In this document: one piece after another, positions 1-6,917 of the stretch
How the letters are laid out: each line of letters starts with the position of its first letter
Position numbering within the stretch: position 1 is the first letter of the stretch
Assembly: GCF_035539115.1 (NCBI RefSeq)
Contig: NZ_DATLJA010000073.1
Coordinates: 1-15,461 of the forward strand
Direction: 5' to 3'
Source: Desulfitobacterium_A sp035539115
Lineage (GTDB): Bacteria; Bacillota; Desulfitobacteriia; Desulfitobacteriales; Desulfitobacteriaceae
DNA: 15,461 bases
Position numbers and translations under genes: made by a program
Notes under the pieces: generated by a model
What the model saw: the letters and a program-made list of their open reading frames with translations, nothing else
The model's database searches: none
What the model was told of the DNA's origin: nothing

Positions 1-47
1 TACCTCACCACCTTGTGTTAATATCGCCATTTTCGATGGATGATCCA

Positions 48-59
48 GATAATATTATC
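48..59. promoter_or_regulatory. Short perfect palindrome, possible operator
   Basis: GATAATATTATC is a perfect 12-bp palindrome about 110 bases upstream of the first small gene. It resembles the arms of Fur/PerR-type boxes but lacks the usual central spacer base, so the assignment to a metal or peroxide regulator is only a guess. Apart from this the first 150 bases hold no convincing gene. Confidence 0.25.
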
Positions 60-166
60 CATAAGATGGTAAAATGAATTTATAACAGTCTACAGAGGAA
101 AAATAGGTTACAATTTCAAAGACTTTTTGCACTGAAATCACTTATAAATTTTAGGAGGTTTTATCA

Positions 167-304
167 ATGTTCGATGCCGAGAAAAAACAAAACGCCGTTA
201 ATATTCTGGAAGATATGTGTCACCATTGTGGAGACAACCACAGCGATGACTGTCCCCTTTCCAAAGCTAAGGTAGCCACTAAAGCGATTCCTACTGAAGC
301 GTAA
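167..304 (+). CDS. 45-aa cysteine-containing small protein, unknown function
   Basis: An ATG lies 8 bases after a strong AGGAGG (153-158), and the 45-codon frame runs to TAA just before a perfect terminator hairpin. The gene stands alone as its own transcription unit. The protein is acidic and hydrophilic at the N-terminus, with a cysteine/histidine cluster at residues 18-29: C18-H-H-C21, H25 and C29 followed by P-L-S. That arrangement could bind zinc, iron or an Fe-S centre, or act as a redox disulfide. No signal peptide or membrane segment is visible. I do not recognise a named family. The neighbouring DUF1858 gene also carries a CxxC motif, so both may belong to thiol or redox metabolism; this is inference. 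The RBS, clean stop and terminator make it likely to be real. Confidence 0.75.
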   Translation: MFDAEKKQNAVNILEDMCHHCGDNHSDDCPLSKAKVATKAIPTEA

Positions 305-313
305 AAAACAATG

Positions 314-361
314 TTTTTGAAAAGAAGTCGGAAGCTTAGTCTTCCGACTTCTTTTCAAAAA
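314..361. terminator. Perfect 21-bp hairpin, bidirectional terminator
   Basis: The arms 314-334 and 341-361 are exact reverse complements (21 bp) around a 6-base loop. A T run starts the left arm and an A run ends the right arm, so it can terminate in both directions. It begins 9 bases after the stop of the 45-aa gene. Confidence 0.85.
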
Positions 362-447
362 ATAACAGTTTACAAATTCGAGTTATCTTAGTATACTTAG
401 TTACGTAAGGTAAGTTCTCATTTTAATCCAAAGGAGGTTTTTAAACA

Positions 448-648
448 ATGATTACAGGAAAAGAACCGATCACTGAGGTTGTCGGTAAATACCCCAAAAC
501 AGTTGAAGTTTTTCTAAGTCACGGCATGCATTGCTTTGGTTGCATGGCAGCCCGCTTTGAAAATATCGAACAAGGGGCTTTGGCTCATGGCATCGACGTA
601 CCTAGCCTGATCAAAGACTTAAATACCGTTGCCGAAAAAGAAAACTAA
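448..648 (+). CDS. DUF1858 redox-disulfide domain protein
   Basis: This 66-aa protein matches the DUF1858 family, also described as the hybrid-cluster-protein-associated redox disulfide domain. Family features seen here are the N-terminal 'ITGKEPITEVVGKYP' stretch, an invariant-looking H28-C29-F-G-C32 motif after 'SHGMH', and a C-terminal helix ending in 'LIKDLN'. The length is normal for the free-standing version. The CxxC is expected to form a redox-active disulfide or bind metal; the partner is not established, and no hybrid cluster protein gene lies in this window. It starts at an ATG 10 bases after AAGGAGG (431-437), has its own terminator, and is separated from the preceding small gene by a strong terminator. 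It is probably cytoplasmic because no signal or membrane segment is present. Confidence 0.9.
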   Translation: MITGKEPITEVVGKYPKTVEVFLSHGMHCFGCMAARFENIEQGALAHGIDVPSLIKDLNTVAEKEN

Positions 649-666
649 TTAACGAGGTTATCCCCG

Positions 667-713
667 AATGAAGAGAGCCATAGTTCTTCGCTGAACTATG
701 ACTCTCTTCATTT
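667..713. terminator. Long hairpin terminator after the DUF1858 gene
   Basis: The left arm (667-686) pairs with the right arm (693-713), with one C/A mismatch and a 6-base TTCGCT loop. It begins 19 bases after the stop codon. The T-rich stretch after it on the plus strand is modest. Confidence 0.75.
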
Positions 714-729
714 GAATTATTTTGGCCGC

Positions 730-805
730 ACAACACCGTTAAGTTTTCCTTGCAAGGAATGGTTGGTTGATGACTTGATATAACTAAATACTAGGTCGGT
801 GTTGT
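730..805. other. Possible folded RNA element in the intergenic region
   Basis: ACAACACCG (730-738) is the exact reverse complement of CGGTGTTGT (797-805). Between them lies the perfect 14-bp palindrome TTCCTTGCAAGGAA (746-759). Together they could fold as a closing stem with an inner hairpin. It matches no riboswitch or small-RNA class I can recall, and it lies upstream of the putative promoter of the next gene, so its transcript is unknown. Confidence 0.25.
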
Positions 806-836
806 CAGAGGTACTAAGTTACCAGAATGTGCGTAC

Positions 837-865
837 TAGTCAAATTAATTTCTACATCCTATAAT
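837..865 (+). promoter_or_regulatory. Putative sigma-A promoter of the globin-coupled chemoreceptor gene
   Basis: A perfect TATAAT (860-865) is preceded at 17 bp by TAGTCA (837-842), a 4-of-6 match to the -35 consensus. Transcription would start near 872. That gives a leader of about 118 bases containing the hairpin at 923-958. Confidence 0.45.
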
Positions 866-922
866 TTGATTGTGTATTATTTCAGACAAAGTACTTCAAA
901 ACGATATAGCATTATGACCAAG

Positions 923-958
923 CAGCTAGCCATATTGACCTTTCAGTATGGCTAGCTG
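923..958 (+). promoter_or_regulatory. 12-bp leader hairpin just upstream of the chemoreceptor RBS
   Basis: CAGCTAGCCATA (923-934) and TATGGCTAGCTG (947-958) form a perfect stem with a 12-base loop, followed by AATTTTG. It sits between the putative promoter and the RBS at 973-978. It may be a weak intrinsic terminator for upstream transcripts, or a leader attenuator or RNA-stability element for this gene. Confidence 0.5.
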
Positions 959-989
959 AATTTTGAGGTTAAAAGGAGAAGAAAAGAGA

Positions 990-2237
990 ATGGTAGAGTT
1001 AACCCAATTTGATTTAAATGAATCACTGCAGCTATTGCGGCTCAATGAGAGCGAATTAACCCTGTTAAGTGAGTTCCGGCCTGTAATGGAGCAAGAAGTG
1101 GATCAAATCGTTACTAACTATTTTGCTTACATAACACAAATTCCAGGAATGAGTGCGATTTTTGAAAAATTTTCTGCGCTGGAACGACATAAGGTTATTA
1201 TGAAGAAATATTTACTTTCCCTGTTTCCTCAACGCGTGGATGAAGAGTATCTCCAAAGACGTATTCCCATTGGAAACGTACATCGAAGTGTGGGATTGCC
1301 TCCTTTTTACTACATAGGGGCTTACCAAGTAATAGATGATGAAGTTCTATCACGCATCTTTCAGTTCTATCGTAAGAAGTCTGAGCAGGCTTTGCGCGTA
1401 GCGAAGGCTTTTCTACGGATTACATCCTTTGATCAGCAGGTGGTCATGGCGAGCTACATTCAATCATATATGAAGGATATCGATAAGAAAGAAGAGCTAG
1501 AAACGGCACTCCGTAATATTGATCGCTTGCAACAACAAGTAAATGAAGCCAGCCAAGCGTTGGCAGCTTCCTCAGAACAAACTGCGGCCTCGGCATCGCA
1601 GATGAATGAAAGCACAGAGCAGATCTCCCGCAATGCCTCAGAAGCGGCTCAATTCTCCCGCCAGGTGGACGGTTTGGCCCAAGAAGGATCTCGCAAGATC
1701 ATGAAAATAGCGGATACCATCTTAAAGTTGTCCAACATGACAGAACAAATGCAGGAAAAAATGAATGAATTAGATCAGAGCTCGACTAAGATTGCCTCTG
1801 TGACTGATGTGATTAAAGAAATTGCATCCCAGACGAACTTGCTGGCCCTCAATGCAGCGATCGAAGCGGCACGCGCCGGAGCTAGTGGACGGGGCTTTGG
1901 AGTGGTGGCAGAAGAAGTTAAGAAGCTAGCTAGCCATTCAGAAGAATCTGTGCGCGAGATTAGCACGATGATCACAGTGACGAAGCAGAATACGGTAGCT
2001 GTTAAACAATCGATTACCGATACGACTCAAGCGATGCAAGGAGCAGCAGATGAAACAAGTCAAGTGGTGAGCCAGTTTAAATATATTATGGATGCTATCA
2101 ACTCTAGCATTCAACAAGTCGAGAAAATAGCCACTGAGATCGATGCTTTGACCCAGACGACGGCTCAGATCGGAGCTGCTTCCGAAGATGTGGCTAATTC
2201 TGCTACATCTTTAGCCCAAATGGGGTTAAAAGAATAA
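990..2237 (+). CDS. Globin-coupled sensor methyl-accepting chemotaxis protein (HemAT-like)
   Basis: This 415-aa soluble receptor joins an N-terminal protoglobin/globin-coupled-sensor domain (about 10-165) to a methyl-accepting signalling domain (about 180-415). The globin part shows the family signature around the proximal haem ligand, H98 in 'GNVHRSVGLPPFYYIGAY'. Tyr44 sits about where HemAT has its distal tyrosine. The signalling hairpin tip is unmistakable: 'EIASQTNLLALNAAIEAARAG' with GRGFGVVAEEV following (about 277-310). There is no membrane segment, so it is cytoplasmic and should sense O2 or another haem ligand and signal through CheA/CheW. No C-terminal CheR-binding pentapeptide is seen. 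I chose the ATG at 990 because AAGGAG (973-978) lies 11 bases before it; a TTG at 963 in the same frame has no RBS and abuts the hairpin. Confidence 0.92.
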   Translation: MVELTQFDLNESLQLLRLNESELTLLSEFRPVMEQEVDQIVTNYFAYITQIPGMSAIFEKFSALERHKVIMKKYLLSLFPQRVDEEYLQRRIPIGNVHRSVGLPPFYYIGAYQVIDDEVLSRIFQFYRKKSEQALRVAKAFLRITSFDQQVVMASYIQSYMKDIDKKEELETALRNIDRLQQQVNEASQALAASSEQTAASASQMNESTEQISRNASEAAQFSRQVDGLAQEGSRKIMKIADTILKLSNMTEQMQEKMNELDQSSTKIASVTDVIKEIASQTNLLALNAAIEAARAGASGRGFGVVAEEVKKLASHSEESVREISTMITVTKQNTVAVKQSITDTTQAMQGAADETSQVVSQFKYIMDAINSSIQQVEKIATEIDALTQTTAQIGAASEDVANSATSLAQMGLKE

Positions 2238-2394
2238 TCAAATAAAGCGAAAACTAATTCAGTTTGCCCTGATGAGAACCGTCACAGAAAGGTGGATTCT
2301 TCGATAACCCACAGCTAGCATAGTTCCTTTTTAGTTACTATGGCACAAAAAAGTGCGTACTTAACTTTTTCTTGAATTAGATATACAATTTGCA
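2238..2394. other. Intergenic region without a recognised element
   Basis: Between the chemoreceptor stop and the DoxX operator I see only weak complementary segments, for example AAACT/AGTTT around 2251-2266. There is no open frame, strong terminator or riboswitch signature. A CTGATGAG string near 2270 recalls a hammerhead core, but the rest of the motif is absent. Confidence 0.4.
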
Positions 2395-2425
2395 TGTTGA
2401 ATCGTTCAACACGTAATAATATATT
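2395..2425 (+). promoter_or_regulatory. Promoter with overlapping 7-3-7 inverted-repeat operator for the DoxX gene
   Basis: TTGAAT (2397-2402) and TATATT (2420-2425) are spaced by 17 bp, which would place the start near 2432, about 20 bases before the ATG. TGTTGAA-TCG-TTCAACA (2395-2411) is a perfect inverted repeat covering the -35 box, a typical position for a dimeric repressor. DoxX-family genes are often controlled by MarR or HxlR-type thiol regulators, but the regulator here is not in the window. Confidence 0.6.
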
Positions 2426-2451
2426 TAATTATTTGGAAAAGGAGTTTTAAA

Positions 2452-2838
2452 ATGTTAAACCTCGGTTTATTGGTCATTCGTCTTATCTTTGGTTTGTCTT
2501 TTGCCCGTCACGGTACTGAGAAGCTTTTTGGTTGGTTCGGCGGTCATGGTATTAAAGGAAACGCGGGTTTCTTTGAATCCATCGGGATAAAACCCGGAGT
2601 ACCCATGGCTTTTCTCGCTGGACTCGGCGAATTACTTGGCGGTCTTCTCTTCGCAGCAGGTGTCTTTATTCCCATTGCGGCAATTCTTATGGTGGGTACT
2701 ATGATTGTCGCTATCGCTACCGTAACTGGGAAAAATGGTTTTTCAGCTACTGCCAGTGGGTATGAATATAACTTAGCAATTATCGCAGCTGTTGTCGGAA
2801 TCTTTTTAACTGGCCCTGGAGCATATGTTCTTTTCTAA
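2452..2838 (+). CDS. DoxX family membrane protein
   Basis: This 128-aa, four-helix integral membrane protein has the typical DoxX/SURF4-like pattern. An N-terminal helix carries 'RLIFGLSFARHGTEKLFGWFGG', followed by 'GIKGNAGFFESIGIKPGVPMAFLAGLGELLGG', helices near 55-75 and 77-95, and a last helix near 107-127. The length is normal. The start is fixed by AAAGGAG (2438-2444) seven bases before the ATG. Members include quinone- and thiol-stress proteins such as MhqP/CatD in Bacillus; the biochemical role is generally uncertain, so only the family is claimed. It appears monocistronic, with its own promoter/operator and a hairpin terminator. Confidence 0.9.
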   Translation: MLNLGLLVIRLIFGLSFARHGTEKLFGWFGGHGIKGNAGFFESIGIKPGVPMAFLAGLGELLGGLLFAAGVFIPIAAILMVGTMIVAIATVTGKNGFSATASGYEYNLAIIAAVVGIFLTGPGAYVLF

Positions 2839-2886
2839 GCCCTTATGTTCAAGAATCCTCCAAGTATCTAATTCAAATTAACGTTT

Positions 2887-2929
2887 ATACAGAAAAGGTT
2901 CCGGAAACTATCCGGAACCTTTTCTGTAT
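2887..2929. terminator. 19-bp perfect hairpin between convergent genes
   Basis: The arms 2887-2905 and 2911-2929 pair perfectly around a 5-base loop, with A-rich and T-rich ends inside the stem. It lies 48 bases after the DoxX stop and 76 bases beyond the aroD stop on the other strand, so it probably serves both. Confidence 0.8.
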
Positions 2930-3005
2930 GTATTGCTCTTCAATTTTTCAAACATTTATTGTTCTTTGCTTTTCGCATTTTCTTTGAAGCAGATTATTTA
3001 TCTTT

Positions 3006-3764
3006 TCACACCCAGCCTACTGATTTCTGAATAATATCGAGTACACTTCGCAACTCTTCTATGGGCATCTGTCCTGGGGCCGAACTCCTCTCCCCTACTG
3101 CAAAGGTAACGGCAGAGCCAAAAACTCCGCCCATCATGCGGGTTATTGTCCCATACTGTCCCATCGCTAAGCTGATAAGGGGGATATCCAGTGCTTCTTT
3201 CGCTTTCAACGTCACATTGAGAAGGCTTAGTACATCCTGAAGGTTTTGAGACATGACCGCAATCTTTGCTACATCAGCGTTTAACCTCTGCGCTTCCATA
3301 AGCTTTGCCAACAAAATATCCGGTTCTGGCGTGAACTCAAAATTGTGATACGAAGCAATAATTTTAGTGTGACTTTCGAAGGCGATTTGGCGCAGTTCTT
3401 GGAAGGATTCCTTGGGATTGCTCAACTCATAATCAATGTATTCGACAGCTGTATTCTGGCAGATAGCCTTGATAAGTTTCAGTGCTTCTTGATCGGTTAG
3501 CGGTATCGGCTGTCCTCCCTCGCGGATCGAGCGCAGGGTAAAAATAAGGGGTATATCCACAGCGGACTCTTTAATTTCTTGAGCTAAACCAAGGACTTCA
3601 TCTATATTCGCAATTTTTTCAAAGAAATCGACCCGCCACTCAATCAGATCTGGACTCTTCTCGAGAACATGCTTGAGTTCTGCTCGAATGGCTTCTTGTT
3701 GTTTTCCCACTAATGGAGTACAAATCAGCGGCCGATTCCCTTCACCAATCATTTGTTGTTTCAC
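3006..3764 (-). CDS. aroD: Type I 3-dehydroquinate dehydratase
   Basis: This 252-aa TIM-barrel enzyme dehydrates 3-dehydroquinate to 3-dehydroshikimate through a lysine Schiff base. Family residues are visible: E42-W-R-V-D46 on an early strand, the catalytic H140 in 'ASYHNF', the Schiff-base K167 in 'DVAKIAV', R209 in 'TRMMGG' and the C-terminal 'SSAPGQ' loop (227-232). The length is typical. The start is a GTG at 3764, 9 bases after GGAGG in a GGGAGGA stretch; the ATG four codons later has poorer spacing. It begins 42 bases after the hydratase gene and is probably its operon partner. It may act in aromatic amino-acid synthesis, but its place after a hydratase and an FAH-type enzyme also allows a role in quinate/shikimate breakdown. 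Confidence 0.95.
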   Translation of the reverse strand: MKQQMIGEGNRPLICTPLVGKQQEAIRAELKHVLEKSPDLIEWRVDFFEKIANIDEVLGLAQEIKESAVDIPLIFTLRSIREGGQPIPLTDQEALKLIKAICQNTAVEYIDYELSNPKESFQELRQIAFESHTKIIASYHNFEFTPEPDILLAKLMEAQRLNADVAKIAVMSQNLQDVLSLLNVTLKAKEALDIPLISLAMGQYGTITRMMGGVFGSAVTFAVGERSSAPGQMPIEELRSVLDIIQKSVGWV

Positions 3765-3806
3765 CCACAGTATCCTCCCTCATGGAATTGAATCAACAAA
3801 ACTATC

Positions 3807-6146
3807 TTAATTGCTGTAGGAGTTAATTAAACACCCTTTTAAGATAATCTCTTTCTCATCTGGGGTTAAATTTTTTAATTCTAGTGTTAGTTCACGCACC
3901 CCATTCGGGCTGATCACTTGGGCTGGGATCGTTTCCTCGCCGTTGATAATCCTTTGGCGAATTCCTGGAACATATATATAGTCCTCAGTGCTCAACTTAA
4001 CCTCTAAAGGACTGCCGAGGGTAAAGGGTAACATCCCCCAGTTGATGAGATTGCTGCGATACCTTTTCGTGGCGTACTCTTGAGCAATATTTGCCCAGCC
4101 TCCTAAGACCTTTTGGCAGGAAGCCGCTTGCTCCCGAGCAGAACCATCTCCTGGTTTGACCGCATAAATAACCGTTCCGATTCCAGTATTGTTCATAATC
4201 TCTGTAAGGCTTGCTGATGAGGGAGCCACATTGGCATTCACATGAAGGACGTGTTCCAAGGCCTCTTTCAAATCATCAGAAGGCTGAGAAACTTGTCCAG
4301 GTGTTTGCTCAGACGCTTTCAGCAGACTTTCGCGTTCCTTTTCAAGGGTTTGAACCTGCTTCGCCCTTCCTACATACTGTGGGTCTTTTCGAGAAAGGGT
4401 AAATTCCGCTAACCTGAGCGGATTTGAACGGTAGGATGAGGTTTCACCTGAGGGAATCAGCTCATCCGTCGTCGTTACAGGGTCATTGATGACTGTAGCC
4501 ACTTTCAGCAGGATATTTTCCGGCAAAGCAATCATCTCTGGCCAATCGGCGATATTCGGTCCGAACTTCAACTCTTTAGCTGGCTCAGCATGGTCAAAAC
4601 CGTTATACACTCGGTTTTTATAAATCCCGCCATCGAAAGAATATTGATGCGAGGGTACAGAATACTCGATCTCCGTAGCAGCAGTTAAACATCCTCCATT
4701 AACCACTGTTGCAGCAACGGATCTTGCATCCATCAAGGCTACTGAAGAAATTTGACCTTCGCCCGGTTTTGACCCTTCCCGATTCGGGAAGTTACGAGTC
4801 GTATGACGGATACTAAACTGCCCGTTCCCTGGAACATCTCCTGCTCCGAAGCAAGGTCCACAGAAAGCTGTTTTAAGATTCGCTCCAGTCGCCATTAAAT
4901 CAGCAGCCGCTCCGTTTCTCATTAGTTCAAGAAAGATCGGTTGGCTGGCCGGGTAAACGCTGAAGGAGAGATAATCATTCCCGACGGAGTGCCCTTTAAC
5001 AATTGCGGCAACATCCATCAAGTTTTCAAAGGTTCCACCAGCACAACCTGCAACAATCGCCTGATCGACCCTGATTTTGCCATCCACGATATGGTTGGTT
5101 AAATTTAAGGAGACAAAAGGATTGTTGATTTGCTGTTTCCCCTCTTCTTCAACTTTATGCAGGATATCATAGGGGTTTTGCTTCAGTTCCTCAATCGTAT
5201 AGACATTACTGGGGTGGAAAGGCAGGGCAATCATCGGCACAATCTTGTCAAGATCCATGATGACCATACCTTCATAATAAGCCACTTCCCCAGGTTCGAG
5301 TTTAGCATATGCTTCAGGACGGCCATGAATACCAAAGTACTCTTTGACTTTCTCATCCGTCGTCCAAATCGAGCTCAAGCATGTGGTCTCTGTCGTCATC
5401 ACATCGATGCCAATGCGAAAATCCACGGATAAATTCTCGACACCAGGGCCCACAAACTCAAGGACTTTGTTCTTAACGAAGCCGTTAGCAAAAACTGCTC
5501 GGATTAAGGCTAACGCCACATCCTGTGGACCCACTCCGACTCGTGGCTTACCCTCAAGATAGACAGCAATCACTTCAGGATATTGGATATCATAGGTTTT
5601 GTTCAAAAGCTGTTTAACCAGCTCGGGTCCGCCTTCTCCGACAGCCATCGTTCCTAAAGCCCCATAGCGCGTATGACTATCTGAGCCGAGAATCATCCGT
5701 CCGCAGCCTGCCATCATCTCCCGCATATACTGATGAATAACCGCTTGATGGGCTGGAACATAAATGCCGCCATATTTTTGAGCGGCAGAAAGTCCGAAAA
5801 CATGATCATCCTCATTAATCGTTCCCCCTACGGCGTTAAGACTATTATGGCAATTGGTCAACACGTACGGAATCGGGAACTCTTTTAGTCCACTAGCACG
5901 TGCGGTTTGCGTAATCCCAACATAGGTAATGTCATGGGAAGCCATCGCATCGAAACGAATCTTTAATTGTTCTGGATTTCCAGACGTATTATGCTGACTT
6001 AGAATTCGATACGCCATCGTTTTCTGACGGGCATCTTGCTTGTCAACAGCGGAACCGTTTAAATCACAAAGAGTATTTGGGTCCTTTGCTTCGAGAACCT
6101 TCTGCCCTTTAATAAGGTATACACCATTCTTGATCAGGCGAACCAT
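3807..6146 (-). CDS. Aconitase-family hydratase (YbhJ-like), probable [4Fe-4S] enzyme
   Basis: This 779-aa protein has the full aconitase architecture. The three core domains include 'GSDSHTRYGALGTMAVGEGG' (154-173). Cluster ligands are C368 in 'VAGCAGGTFENLMD' and C429/C432 in 'FCGPCFG'. A linker follows, then the swivelling domain (about 640-779) with 'GDGSAREQAA' and 'RYRSNLINWGMLPF'. The usual 'SCTNS' around the first ligand is replaced by 'GCAGGTF', and 'GSSREHAA' by 'GSAREQAA'. This resembles the divergent YbhJ group rather than citrate aconitase. It should interconvert hydroxy-acid isomers or hydrate an unsaturated acid, but the substrate is not predictable from sequence. The ATG lies 6 bases after GGAGGG. 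The upstream gap contains a promoter-like region, and aroD follows after 42 bases. Confidence 0.85.
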   Translation of the reverse strand: MVRLIKNGVYLIKGQKVLEAKDPNTLCDLNGSAVDKQDARQKTMAYRILSQHNTSGNPEQLKIRFDAMASHDITYVGITQTARASGLKEFPIPYVLTNCHNSLNAVGGTINEDDHVFGLSAAQKYGGIYVPAHQAVIHQYMREMMAGCGRMILGSDSHTRYGALGTMAVGEGGPELVKQLLNKTYDIQYPEVIAVYLEGKPRVGVGPQDVALALIRAVFANGFVKNKVLEFVGPGVENLSVDFRIGIDVMTTETTCLSSIWTTDEKVKEYFGIHGRPEAYAKLEPGEVAYYEGMVIMDLDKIVPMIALPFHPSNVYTIEELKQNPYDILHKVEEEGKQQINNPFVSLNLTNHIVDGKIRVDQAIVAGCAGGTFENLMDVAAIVKGHSVGNDYLSFSVYPASQPIFLELMRNGAAADLMATGANLKTAFCGPCFGAGDVPGNGQFSIRHTTRNFPNREGSKPGEGQISSVALMDARSVAATVVNGGCLTAATEIEYSVPSHQYSFDGGIYKNRVYNGFDHAEPAKELKFGPNIADWPEMIALPENILLKVATVINDPVTTTDELIPSGETSSYRSNPLRLAEFTLSRKDPQYVGRAKQVQTLEKERESLLKASEQTPGQVSQPSDDLKEALEHVLHVNANVAPSSASLTEIMNNTGIGTVIYAVKPGDGSAREQAASCQKVLGGWANIAQEYATKRYRSNLINWGMLPFTLGSPLEVKLSTEDYIYVPGIRQRIINGEETIPAQVISPNGVRELTLELKNLTPDEKEIILKGCLINSYSN

Positions 6147-6235
6147 TTAATTCCCTCCATACCGTAATCCTTCTTCTCCGGATTCTAACCTGCTTTAAAT
6201 GTACCTAGATTTCGGGATTCTATCAACTGTTTTAT

Positions 6236-6265
6236 CACATGTATACAATATTTGTTCAATGTCAA
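6236..6265 (-). promoter_or_regulatory. Promoter-like region and TGTATACA palindrome upstream of the hydratase
   Basis: On the minus strand a perfect TTGACA (6265-6260) follows directly after the TAA of the FAH gene, then an overlapping TTGAAC. The -10 is uncertain: TACATG at 16 bp from TTGACA, or GATAAA preceded by TG at 17 bp from TTGAAC. The palindrome TGTATACA (6240-6247) lies in the spacer, resembling the core of FCD-type GntR operators (TTGTATACAA). It suggests that the hydratase-aroD pair has its own regulated promoter. Confidence 0.4.
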
Positions 6266-6895
6266 TTATTTCGCAGCCATTCTAACCCTACAGCCGCCGA
6301 TCATTTCTTCTTTCCATTTGAGGACTAAAGCATCTTCATTGGCGAGTGCTCCAACCCCCGCAGGTGTTCCTGTAAAAATAATATCTCCTGCGCCTAACCC
6401 GAAATGCTTGGCTGTAAACTCGAGAAGCGTGGGTAAATCAAAGATCATATCTTTAATATTACCCCGTTGGACTTCTTGCCCATTTTTTTCGAGCGTAAAA
6501 TCATGAACAGCCATCTCCTGTAACCCTTCAAAAGGCTGCCAGGAACAGAGCACTCCTGAATTAGGAAAACCTTTCGCTAATAACCAGGGATACGCTTTCT
6601 TTTTTAATTCATCCTGAACATCTCGGAGCGTCAAATCCAGTCCGATGGTCATTTGATCAATAAGGTTTTCTAAAGGAAGACTCGGTTCATAATTTCTCGC
6701 CATATGAACAACGAGCTCAGCTTCATAATGCACCGTTCCCTGATCCCCTGGCAGTTGAATGGTTTGCCCCTTGGCCTCTACTAAAGCATGGGTAGGCTTG
6801 CTAAACAAAAAAGGTGACGTGGGAATTGCGTTATTTAATTCCTGAGCATGCAGCCTATAGTTCCGTCCGACACAGTAAATGTTTTTTATTTTCAA
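6266..6895 (-). CDS. Fumarylacetoacetate hydrolase (FAH) family protein
   Basis: This 209-aa single-domain FAH-fold enzyme is close to the normal size for YcgM-like acylpyruvate hydrolases and related isomerases. Visible signatures are 'CVGRNYRLHAQEL' (8-20), 'PFLFSKPTHAL', the metal ligands E58 and E60 in 'VHYEAEL', D87 in 'GLDLTLRD', and 'GDIIFTGTPAGVG' near the C-terminus. The fold binds a divalent metal and cleaves or isomerises 2-oxo/enol carboxylic acids; the substrate is unknown. It starts at TTG (6895), supported by AAGGAGAA (6910-6903) at normal spacing, and sits 22 bases after the kinase gene, so it is probably co-transcribed with the two-component system. The hydratase begins 119 bases downstream. 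Confidence 0.88.
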   Translation of the reverse strand: MKIKNIYCVGRNYRLHAQELNNAIPTSPFLFSKPTHALVEAKGQTIQLPGDQGTVHYEAELVVHMARNYEPSLPLENLIDQMTIGLDLTLRDVQDELKKKAYPWLLAKGFPNSGVLCSWQPFEGLQEMAVHDFTLEKNGQEVQRGNIKDMIFDLPTLLEFTAKHFGLGAGDIIFTGTPAGVGALANEDALVLKWKEEMIGGCRVRMAAK

Positions 6896-6917
6896 AAGAG
6901 TCTTCTCCTTTTCAGTT

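Noticed and set aside
1..30. Possible start of a minus-strand gene (MAILTQGGEV) running off the left edge
   Set aside because: Only ten codons are visible and there is no good RBS before the ATG, so it cannot be told from chance.
963..989. Upstream TTG start for the chemoreceptor (9 extra residues)
   Set aside because: There is no RBS before it, and the clear AAGGAG at 973-978 lies inside that stretch and serves the ATG at 990.
1923..1940. Repeat of the GCTAGC/TAGCCAT words found in the leader hairpin at 923-958
   Set aside because: It is short, inside conserved coding sequence for KKLASHS, and explained by codon use.
2268..2300. CTGATGAG string followed by AGAAAGG, like a hammerhead ribozyme core
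   Set aside because: The required stem II pairing and the CGAAA closing base are absent, and no flanking stems I and III are found.
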